Below are positions 46,713 to 53,807 of a DNA stretch of 64,000 nucleotides, piece after piece. How positions within the stretch are numbered: position 1 is the first letter of the stretch; every line of letters starts with the position of its first letter. The notes under the pieces were generated by a model, which had not been told where the DNA came from, made no database searches, and saw only the letters and a list, made by a program, of their open reading frames with translations. The DNA comes from Sphingomonas sp. 28-66-16 (GTDB lineage: Bacteria; Pseudomonadota; Alphaproteobacteria; Sphingomonadales; Sphingomonadaceae): assembly GCA_002281485.1 (NCBI GenBank), contig NCGF01000011.1, positions 1-64,000 of the forward strand, in the 5' to 3' direction. The translations under genes and the position numbers were made by a program.

Positions 46713-47273
46713 TCAGGCGGTTCCCGACTGGCTCGACAGCAGCCGCGGATCGACGCCGGCGCTTTCGAGCGCGCACGCCCAGCGATCGCAGGCAGCCGAG
46801 GCGAACATCACCGCCGGATCCATCTCGATCGAAAGCCAGCCGGGACGGGCGAGTTCGGCATCGAGCTGCCCTTCCGACCAGCCCGCATAGCCAAGCGCCA
46901 CCAGCCACCGCGACGGCCCCTTGCCCGCAGCGATCGCCCGCAGCACGTCGAGCGTCCCCGACAGCGACCAGCGACCGGCGACATCGATGGTGTCCTGCCC
47001 ACCCCAATCCGCCGAATGCACGACGAAACCCCGCCCCGGCTCCACGGGGCCGCCCAGCAGGATCGGAGCATCGGGCGCGCCGTGCGAGTCGATATCGAAT
47101 TGATGGAGCAGCTCGTGCAACCGCAGATCCTCGATCTCGGCGCCGATGCCGATCCCCATCGCACCCTCGCGATCATGGGCGCACATCGCGATCACCGCGC
47201 GATCGAACCTGGGATCGCCGATACCGGGCATTGCCAGAAGAAACTGACCGGTCAGGAAAGCCGCGTCGCTCAT
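46713..47273 (-). CDS. yqgE: YqgE/AlgH family protein (DUF179)
   Basis: A 186-residue cytoplasmic protein of the UPF0301/YqgE-AlgH family. Segments FLTGQFLLAMPGIGDPRFDR, AIDDLxx-like EDLRLHELL, ILLGGPVEPGRGFVVH and LGYAGWSEGQLDAEL are family marks. The molecular role is not established. The start at 47273 fits the family; an upstream in-frame extension is not translated in relatives. It is transcribed toward ahcY, which has its own regulatory palindrome. Confidence 0.9.
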   Translation of the reverse strand: MSDAAFLTGQFLLAMPGIGDPRFDRAVIAMCAHDREGAMGIGIGAEIEDLRLHELLHQFDIDSHGAPDAPILLGGPVEPGRGFVVHSADWGGQDTIDVAGRWSLSGTLDVLRAIAAGKGPSRWLVALGYAGWSEGQLDAELARPGWLSIEMDPAVMFASAACDRWACALESAGVDPRLLSSQSGTA

Positions 47274-47421
47274 TGCACGGACTATAGGCCAGACGTCGCG
47301 CCCGCCAAAGCCCTGTCCTCGACCGCGCGGAATTATTCGACGGCCCCGTCTGGACCGCTTCAATCTTGGCTGATCCTCCCCTAGATGGGCGTCACCCGAA
47401 CCAGCAGAAGGATGCCGAGCG

Positions 47422-47904
47422 ATGACGATCAAGGTTGGCGACAAGCTCCCCCATGTCACTTTCACCAAGCCCACCGAGCATGGCCCCGAGGCGGTCGACA
47501 GCGATAGCTATTTCAAGGGCCGCAAGGTCGCGTTGTTCTCGGTCCCCGGCGCCTTCACGCCGACCTGCTCGGCCAAGCATCTGCCCGGCTTCGTCGACAA
47601 GGCCGCCGAGTTCAAGGCAAAGGGCGTCGACGAAATCGCCTGCACCGCCGTCAACGACGCCTTCGTCCTCGGCGCGTGGAGCACGAGTGCCGCTGCCGGC
47701 GACAAGGTGACGATGCTGGCCGACGGCAATGCCGCCTTTGCCGAGGCGGTCGGCCTGACGATGGACGGCAGCAAGTTCGGCATGGGAACACGCGGCCAGC
47801 GTTTCTCGATGCTCGTCGATGACGGTGTCGTCACCCAGCTCAACATCGAAGGCCCCGGCGAATTCAAGGTGAGCTCGGCCGAGCATATGCTCGAGTCGAT
47901 GTGA
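47422..47904 (+). CDS. Peroxiredoxin, Prx5 type
   Basis: A 160-residue thiol peroxidase that reduces hydrogen peroxide and organic peroxides. The peroxidatic Cys49 is in VPGAFTPTCSAKHLPGF, with the conserved Thr/Pro and later Arg (GTRGQRFSML). Only this Cys and C75 (IACTAVND) are present, so resolution probably depends on glutathione or thioredoxin. It is divergent from yqgE, with a 148-base spacer. Confidence 0.93.
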   Translation: MTIKVGDKLPHVTFTKPTEHGPEAVDSDSYFKGRKVALFSVPGAFTPTCSAKHLPGFVDKAAEFKAKGVDEIACTAVNDAFVLGAWSTSAAAGDKVTMLADGNAAFAEAVGLTMDGSKFGMGTRGQRFSMLVDDGVVTQLNIEGPGEFKVSSAEHMLESM

Positions 47905-48029
47905 TGGCCTTGGCGGCGGGCACGGGCGGATTAAGCGCCCGGCCCGCCGCATTGCGCTTGACCGGGGGAACCCGCGCGTCGTCTCGTCGTTCTGACAGCA
48001 ATGCCGATTCCGCCCAAGGAGCAACGCCC

Positions 48030-48305
48030 ATGACCGAGACCCCCACCAAGCCCGACGAGACGATCAAGCCGATCGCCGAAACCGTCGTCAATGCTGCCGA
48101 ACACGCAGTTGAGGAGGGCAAGTCCTTCCTCGAGCGCGCCCAGGAAGTCATCGAAGAGGCCGTCGAATCCACCGTCGATGCGATCAAGGAGCGCCCCCTT
48201 GCCGCCGCCGCCATTGCCGGGGGCGTGGCTGTCGCCGCCGCTGGCGCGGCCTATGGTGTCAGCAGGCTGCGCGAGACCGAAGAGACGCCGGCCAAGGCCA
48301 AATAG
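48030..48305 (+). CDS. Small membrane-anchored protein, YqjD/ElaB-like
   Basis: A 91-residue protein starting at 48030 with AAGGAG nine bases upstream. The N-terminal ~55 residues form an acidic amphipathic helix (ETVVNAAEHAVEEGKSFLER, then VIEEAVESTVDAIKERP). One C-terminal transmembrane helix follows (LAAAAIAGGVAVAAAGAAYG). The layout resembles YqjD/ElaB/DUF883 proteins that tether ribosomes or respond to stress, but identity is too weak for a firm call. A terminator follows. Confidence 0.7.
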   Translation: MTETPTKPDETIKPIAETVVNAAEHAVEEGKSFLERAQEVIEEAVESTVDAIKERPLAAAAIAGGVAVAAAGAAYGVSRLRETEETPAKAK

Positions 48306-48335
48306 GCCCGTTTGACTCCAAACGTCGCCGTGATG

Positions 48336-48363
48336 CCGGGCTGGTGCTTGCCAGCCCGGTTTG
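48336..48363 (+). terminator. Terminator-like hairpin after the small membrane protein gene
   Basis: 48336-48344 (ccgggctgg) pairs with 48351-48359 (ccagcccgg) around a 6-nt loop and is followed by ttt on the plus strand. It lies 30 bases past the gene's stop and just before amn. Confidence 0.65.
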
Positions 48364-48382
48364 GCTCGATTAGCGGCGTTGC

Positions 48383-49837
48383 ATGAGCAATGCCGCCGCC
48401 ATCGTCGCCGAGTTAGACCGGCTTTATTCAGACGCGGTCGCCCGCCTTCAGGCAGCGCTGACCGCCTATCTCGACGATGGTACCGTCCCGCCGCCCGAGT
48501 CGCGGACCGACGGATCGTTCGCCTATCCCGAAATCAGGTTATTCTATCGCGGCGGCGCCGAACGGCCCGCCCCGCTGCGGTCTTTCGGACGGCTGGTGAC
48601 GCCTGGCGAATACAAGATCAGCGTTACCAAGCCGGCGCTGTTTGCCGGCTATCTGACCGAGCAGTTGACCCTGCTGATCGAGGATTATGACGTCGAGGTT
48701 CAGGCGGTGGTGGGCCGGCAGGAAATCCCTTTCCCCTATGTCCTCGATCCCGGCCACGCGTTGAGCCTCGACGCCGTCTCGGCGAGCGAACTGGCGCGTT
48801 TCTTTCCCGCGACCGAGCTTGCCCATATCGGCGACGAAATCGCCGACGGGCTGTGGGACAACCCCATGCAGGTGCGACCGCTCGCGCTGTTCGACGGGCT
48901 GCGCACCGATTTTTCGCTGGCGCGCTTGCGCCATTACACCGGCACCCCGCCCGAGCACGTCCAGCGCTATGTGCTGTTTACCAACTATCATCGCTATGTC
49001 GACGAATTCGTCCGCTGGGCCTTCGCGCAACTGGGCCCCGACTCAGACGGCAACCCCAGCCGCTTCACCGCGCTGTCGGGCGCAGGCGGTGTACTCGTCA
49101 AGGCGGGCGACGATATCGAGGCGGTGCTGGCCGATTCGAGCGCCTGGCGACGCCATCAGATGCCGGCTTATCATCTGATCGCCGATGATCGCACGGGCAT
49201 CACCCTGGTCAATATCGGGGTCGGACCATCGAATGCGAAGACGATCTGCGACCATCTCGCGGTCGTCCGGCCCGAGGCGTGGCTGATGATCGGCCATTGC
49301 GGCGGGCTGCGGCCCAGCCAACGGATCGGCGACTATGTTCTCGCCCACGCCTATCTGCGCGACGATCACGTCCTCGATGACGTCCTGCCGCCCGAAATCC
49401 CGATCCCGGCCATCGCCGAAGTCCAGCTGGCGATGGCGCGCGCGGCCGAGATCGTCTCGGGCCAGTCGGGGGAGGAGCTCAAGCGTCGGCTGCGGACCGG
49501 CACGATCGTCACCACCGACGATCGCAACTGGGAACTGCGCTACTCGAAATCGGCGCTGCGCTTCTCGCTTTCGCGTGCGGTCGGCATCGACATGGAATCG
49601 GCGACGATCGCCGCGCAGGGATATCGTTTTCGCGTGCCCTATGGAACGTTGCTGTGCGTGTCGGACAAGCCGCTGCACGGCGAACTCAAGCTCCCCGGCC
49701 AGGCCAATCGTTTCTACGAACGCGCGATCGCCGAACATATGAAGATCGGCATCGAGGCATGCGAGCAATTACGGCGCGAGGGGGCAAAGCTCCACAGTCG
49801 CAAGCTCCGCGCCTTCAACGAGCCACCGTTCCGCTAG
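48383..49837 (+). CDS. amn: AMP nucleosidase
   Basis: A 484-residue enzyme that splits AMP into adenine and ribose 5-phosphate, adjusting adenylate pools. The C-terminal nucleoside-phosphorylase-fold half has NIGVGPSNAKTICDHL, MIGHCGGLRPSQRIGDYVLA and the catalytic VGIDMESATIAAQGYRFRVPY. The N-terminal half is the Amn-specific regulatory domain. Length is normal. It starts after a terminator-like hairpin, so it probably has its own promoter. Confidence 0.94.
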   Translation: MSNAAAIVAELDRLYSDAVARLQAALTAYLDDGTVPPPESRTDGSFAYPEIRLFYRGGAERPAPLRSFGRLVTPGEYKISVTKPALFAGYLTEQLTLLIEDYDVEVQAVVGRQEIPFPYVLDPGHALSLDAVSASELARFFPATELAHIGDEIADGLWDNPMQVRPLALFDGLRTDFSLARLRHYTGTPPEHVQRYVLFTNYHRYVDEFVRWAFAQLGPDSDGNPSRFTALSGAGGVLVKAGDDIEAVLADSSAWRRHQMPAYHLIADDRTGITLVNIGVGPSNAKTICDHLAVVRPEAWLMIGHCGGLRPSQRIGDYVLAHAYLRDDHVLDDVLPPEIPIPAIAEVQLAMARAAEIVSGQSGEELKRRLRTGTIVTTDDRNWELRYSKSALRFSLSRAVGIDMESATIAAQGYRFRVPYGTLLCVSDKPLHGELKLPGQANRFYERAIAEHMKIGIEACEQLRREGAKLHSRKLRAFNEPPFR

Positions 49838-49924
49838 ATGCCGGAAGGGGTGGCGTTCACTCTGCCCGGTTGCGGGCGGGGGCGGCGTGCTATAGCGATA
49901 AGGCACCAAATCAGGAGTAAAGCT

Positions 49925-51754
49925 TTGTCGAAATTCCCGCTGCTCAGTCTGTCGATCGTCACGCTGATGTTGGCGGCGGCCCCAGGGGCCGCGCTGGCGC
50001 AGTTGCCGCCGCAGCCGGCGGTGGCGGGCGACAGCGCCGAGGATGCCAAGCTCAAGGCGTTGTTCCATGCGAGCGACGAAGCCGAGCTGAAGCGCAATCC
50101 GATTTCGGGGATCTTCCGCGGCGACCTGCGTTATGCCGATCATCTCGGCAACTATCTTACCGATGCCTATCTTGCCGCCGAGCGACAGGCGAACGAGTCC
50201 GATCTCGCCCAACTCAAGCAGATCGACCGGTCCAGGCTCACCAGGGTCGACCAGCTCGCTTATGATGTGTTCAAGAACCGCATCGAGATCGGGCTGCGCG
50301 GCTTCGCCCCCAATCTTCTGAAAATCCAGAATGATCTGCCGATCGATCATTTTTTCGGGTTCCAGACTTTCTATCCCGAATTCGCCTCGGGAATCGGTGC
50401 GGCGCCGTTCAAGACGCTGGTCGATTATGAGAATAATCTGAAGCGCAACGCCGAATATGCGGCGATTCTCGACCGCGCGATCGGGCATTTCCGCGATGGG
50501 ATCAAGGACGGCATCGTCCAGCCGAAGCTGGTGGTGCGCAACATGATCGGCCAGTTCGACAATCTGCTCAAGGAAGGGGTCGAGGAATCGACCTTTTACG
50601 GACCGGTAAAGAAATTCCCCGACACGATATCGGCGGCCGATCAGGCGCGGCTCCGCACCGCCTATGCAACACAGATCCGCGACGTGATCATGCCCGCCGA
50701 ACGACGCATGCGCGACTTTCTTGCCGACACGTATCTGCCGGTAGCCCGCGATAGCGTCGGGCTGTCGGCGCTGCCCGGCGGGGCGGCGCTCTACGACTAT
50801 AAGATCGAAAGTAACACCACGTTGCCGCTCAAGGCCGAGGCAGTCCACGACCTCGGGCTGGCCGAGGTCAAGCGGATCCTCGCAGAGATGGAAATCCAGA
50901 AGCAGAAGACCGGCTTCAAGGGGACCCTGCCCGAATTCTTCACCTTTCTGCGAACCGACAAGCAGTTCCAGCCGACCTCCGCCGAACAGCTGCACGATCT
51001 CTATGCCGGGATCGAAAAGCGCATCTACCAGCGCATTCCCGAGCAATTCTCGCTCGTGCCGAAGACGTCTCTCGAGGTTCGCCCGGTGCCCGCCTTCAAG
51101 GAGAAGACCGAGGCGGGCGGCTCGTATCAGGGCGGCACCCCCGACGGAAGCCGGCCCGGCGTGTTCTACTACAACACCTATGATCTGCCCTCGCGTTACA
51201 TGTGGGAGGCCGAGACTTTGTTCCTCCACGAAGGCGTGCCTGGGCATCATTTCCAGATCAGTCTCGCGCAGGAGAACACCGCCCTCCCCGCCTTCATGCG
51301 GTTCGGCGGGGACACCGCCTATGTCGAGGGTTGGGCCCTTTACGCCGAGTCGCTCTGGCATGAGCTGGGCATGGAAACCGACCCCTATCAGCGGATGGGT
51401 GGCCTGAACGACGAGATGCTGCGCGCGATGCGGCTCGTCGTCGATACCGGCATCCATGCCAAGGGTTGGACCCGCGATCAGGCGATCGACTATATGCTCG
51501 CCAATTCGCCGATGGCGCGAACCGACGCGACCGCCGAGGTGGAGCGCTATATCGCCATTCCGGGGCAGGCGCTCGCTTACAAGATCGGCCAGCTGACGAT
51601 CAGCCGGCTCAAGGCCAAGGCAAAGGCCGAGCTTGGCGACCGTTTCGATCCGCGCGCCTTCCACGCTCAGGTGCTCGACACCGGCTCGCTGCCGATGCCC
51701 GTGCTCGAAAGCAAGATCGAGGGCTGGATTGCCAGGAGCAAGGCCAAGTCTTGA
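49925..51754 (+). CDS. DUF885 family exported protein, putative metallopeptidase
   Basis: A 609-residue protein of the DUF885 family. The start is taken as TTG at 49925: it is in frame, has AGGAG 7 bases upstream, and gives a proper signal peptide (SLSIVTLMLAAAPGAALA). The ATG at 49838 would put a basic stretch before it. The metal-binding core HEGVPGHHFQISLAQ and later YVEGWALYAESLWHELGME resemble gluzincin-type peptidases, with His-Glu in both helices. Many relatives are lipoproteins or periplasmic. The substrate is unknown. Confidence 0.85.
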   Translation: MSKFPLLSLSIVTLMLAAAPGAALAQLPPQPAVAGDSAEDAKLKALFHASDEAELKRNPISGIFRGDLRYADHLGNYLTDAYLAAERQANESDLAQLKQIDRSRLTRVDQLAYDVFKNRIEIGLRGFAPNLLKIQNDLPIDHFFGFQTFYPEFASGIGAAPFKTLVDYENNLKRNAEYAAILDRAIGHFRDGIKDGIVQPKLVVRNMIGQFDNLLKEGVEESTFYGPVKKFPDTISAADQARLRTAYATQIRDVIMPAERRMRDFLADTYLPVARDSVGLSALPGGAALYDYKIESNTTLPLKAEAVHDLGLAEVKRILAEMEIQKQKTGFKGTLPEFFTFLRTDKQFQPTSAEQLHDLYAGIEKRIYQRIPEQFSLVPKTSLEVRPVPAFKEKTEAGGSYQGGTPDGSRPGVFYYNTYDLPSRYMWEAETLFLHEGVPGHHFQISLAQENTALPAFMRFGGDTAYVEGWALYAESLWHELGMETDPYQRMGGLNDEMLRAMRLVVDTGIHAKGWTRDQAIDYMLANSPMARTDATAEVERYIAIPGQALAYKIGQLTISRLKAKAKAELGDRFDPRAFHAQVLDTGSLPMPVLESKIEGWIARSKAKS

Positions 51755-51793
51755 TCGCCGCTCGCGCGTAAAGGGCGTCGGCAGCGCTTCTGG

Positions 51794-51819
51794 CCCTGAT
51801 CGATCTCGACAGATCAGGG
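51794..51819. terminator. Hairpin after the DUF885 gene
   Basis: 51794-51801 (ccctgatc) pairs with 51812-51819 (gatcaggg), with a 10-nt loop. It lies 40 bases after the DUF885 stop and before the DUF1801 gene. No T-run follows, so termination is only possible. Confidence 0.35.
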
Positions 51820-51842
51820 TCGGCGGTGGCAAACTTGCGGCG

Positions 51843-52246
51843 ATGACCGCGCTCTCTCTTCTGCCGTCGGCGATCAGGCACGACGCCGCCGTCGACGCGT
51901 GGTTCGATGCCGATGACGGTGCGGTGCGACGCCACGCCCGGCGATGGTTCGATCGCCTGCGCGCCTGCGGCCCGGATGTCTTCGAACTGATCCATGACGG
52001 TCATCCGACGGCCTGTGTCGGCGATGCCGCCTTCGGCTATGTCGACGCCTTTTCGGCGCATGCCAATATCGGCTTCTTTCACGGCGCCAGTCTGCCCGAT
52101 CCGGCTCGCTCGAGGGAAGCGGCAAGCGGATGCGCCACGTGAAGCTGCGGCTCGATCGGCCGGTCGATCCGACCGCGCTCGATGCCCTGATCGACGCCGC
52201 CTATCGCGACATCCGTTGGCGCCGCGACGCCGCCGCCCCTTCGTAA
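51843..52246 (+). pseudogene. DUF1801-domain protein, single-base frameshift
   Basis: The reading frame from 51843 (MTALSLLPSAIRHDAAVDAW) matches a DUF1801 protein through NIGFFHGASLPDPA, then turns to nonsense and stops at 52142. The family's C-terminus continues in the frame one base back from about 52110 (LEGSGKRMRHVKLRLDRPVD, then LIDAAYRDIR) and ends at TAA 52244-52246. One missing base near 52106-52110 restores a ~135-residue protein. DUF1801 proteins have an unknown role. A sequencing error is possible; otherwise this is a fresh pseudogene. Confidence 0.8.
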
Positions 52247-52264
52247 GACAAAGGAATTTGACCG

Positions 52265-52636
52265 ATGTATGTCTGTGGGCTTGTCATCCCGGTCGCGGAA
52301 GAAAAACGCGAGGCTTATCGCGTCTGGGCAGAGAAGGGGGCCGCCTTTTTCAGGGAATATGGCTGCCTCGAAATTGTCGAGTCCTGGGAAGATTTCATTC
52401 CGGATGGCGATCAGACTGATTTTCGGCAAGCCGTGGCCGCCCAACCGGGGGAAAAGATCGTCTTCACGTGGCAGATCTGGCCCGACAAGGCATTCTTCGA
52501 AGCCGCCGAGGAGAAAATGCATCACGATGCGCGGATGGATAATGCCGGCGAACCGCCCTTCGACGCGAAGCGGCTGATCCTCGGTTGCTTTCAGCCGTTG
52601 GTGGCGAGCGGTCGCCCCCAAGAGACGAACGCCTGA
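52265..52636 (+). CDS. DUF1428 family protein
   Basis: A 123-residue protein of DUF1428 (YbaA-like), a dimeric ferredoxin-like alpha/beta barrel fold. MYVCGLVIPV starts the first strand; YGCLEIVESWEDFIPDGD, FTWQIWPDKAFFEAAEEKM and FDAKRLILGCFQPLV are family marks. The function is not known. It starts 18 bases after the frameshifted DUF1801 gene, so both may be one transcript. Confidence 0.9.
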   Translation: MYVCGLVIPVAEEKREAYRVWAEKGAAFFREYGCLEIVESWEDFIPDGDQTDFRQAVAAQPGEKIVFTWQIWPDKAFFEAAEEKMHHDARMDNAGEPPFDAKRLILGCFQPLVASGRPQETNA

Positions 52637-52695
52637 CTTCAATCGCTGCGCGCGGTGGCCGCAGAAGCGAAACAGGTAGCGACGCGAACCCGCGA

Positions 52696-53172
52696 TCAGC
52701 CGCGCGGCGGGTCAGCGATCATCGCGGTGAAACTTGCCTCGGCCATGACGACGCCATCGACCAGCGCCCTACCGGCAAACTTGCAGACACTTGACCGCTT
52801 CTGAACGAAGTCGACCTCGAGCCTCAACAACACGCCTGGTTCGACAGGCTTGCGGAATTTCGCGCCTTCGATCGCCATGAAATAGACGAGCTTACCCGAA
52901 CCGGCGAGGCCCAGACTCTCGACCGCGAGCACCCCGGCCGCCTGGGCGAGCGCTTCGACGATCAGCACGCCGGGCATGATCGGGCGACCAGGGAAATGCC
53001 CCTGAAAAAAGCCTTCGTTGATCGTCACCGCCTTGATTGCCGTGATCGACCGGTCGAGTATCAGCGACTCGACCCGATCGACCAGCAGCATCGGATAACG
53101 GTGCGGCAGCGCCGCCATTACACGCCCGATATCGAGCGCATAAGGCGTCGCTGCCGTCACGGAGTCGTTCAC
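52696..53172 (-). CDS. fabZ: 3-hydroxyacyl-ACP dehydratase FabZ
   Basis: A 158-residue hot-dog-fold enzyme of fatty-acid elongation. Catalytic His59 lies in [15 protein letters not shown] and Glu73 in [10 protein letters not shown]. The ATG overlaps the ompH stop (4 bases). In LPS-producing bacteria lpxD lies before fabZ and lpxA after it; here fabZ directly follows ompH and ends the cluster. Confidence 0.96.
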   Translation of the reverse strand: MNDSVTAATPYALDIGRVMAALPHRYPMLLVDRVESLILDRSITAIKAVTINEGFFQGHFPGRPIMPGVLIVEALAQAAGVLAVESLGLAGSGKLVYFMAIEGAKFRKPVEPGVLLRLEVDFVQKRSSVCKFAGRALVDGVVMAEASFTAMIADPPRG

Positions 53173-53807
53173 CGGGTCTGCGGCTGCGACTTGGCGGGCT
53201 GTGCGGGCGCCGTCCCGGCTGGCGGGGCGGCAGCCTGTTGCTGCTGGGGCGGCGTGATCGAGACGGTCGTCGTCGTCGCATTCAACTGCTGCATCGCCAC
53301 CGCCGTGATATCGTTGGCGGGATCGAAGGCCAGTACCGAGCCGCGCGGCACGACGGCACCAGCCTTGCGGTCCTTGCGTATCTTTTCGGCGATCGGGATC
53401 AGCTTGTCGAGGATCTGATATTTCACATATTGGTCGGCATACTGGATTTCCTGGCGCATCTCGTCGAACGCCGACTTCGAATCGTTGAGCGTCTGGCGTG
53501 CCTGAGCCAGGCTGGCCTCGTTGGCCGGTGGCAAAGAGCCATCGGGCTTGGCGACCTTCTTGGCGGCTTCGACCTGCTCGTTCCAGCCCTTGACGGCCGT
53601 TTCGAGCGTCGACTGGACGCTCTTCAGCTTGGCGCCGTATTTGGCTTCGAGCTGGGTGCCGCCGCTCTTGGCCGCGACGCTGTCCTTATAAAGCTGGTCG
53701 ACATCGACCACCAGCGTCACCGACTGCGCATAGGCCGCTTGCGGTGCCAGCGCCATGCCGGCGACGAGCGCCACCGCCATGCCGGCGGCTTTGAAAAATG
53801 TCTTCAT
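53169..53807 (-). CDS. OmpH/Skp-family periplasmic chaperone
   Basis: A 212-residue exported protein: a signal peptide ([20 protein letters not shown]), then a beta/coiled-coil body typical of OmpH/Skp ([20 protein letters not shown]), which holds unfolded outer-membrane proteins for BamA. The C-terminal Pro/Gln/Ala-rich tail (about 45 residues) is longer than in E. coli Skp. Its start overlaps the bamA stop by one base (TGATG), and its stop overlaps fabZ. Confidence 0.87.
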   Translation of the reverse strand: MKTFFKAAGMAVALVAGMALAPQAAYAQSVTLVVDVDQLYKDSVAAKSGGTQLEAKYGAKLKSVQSTLETAVKGWNEQVEAAKKVAKPDGSLPPANEASLAQARQTLNDSKSAFDEMRQEIQYADQYVKYQILDKLIPIAEKIRKDRKAGAVVPRGSVLAFDPANDITAVAMQQLNATTTTVSITPPQQQQAAAPPAGTAPAQPAKSQPQTR

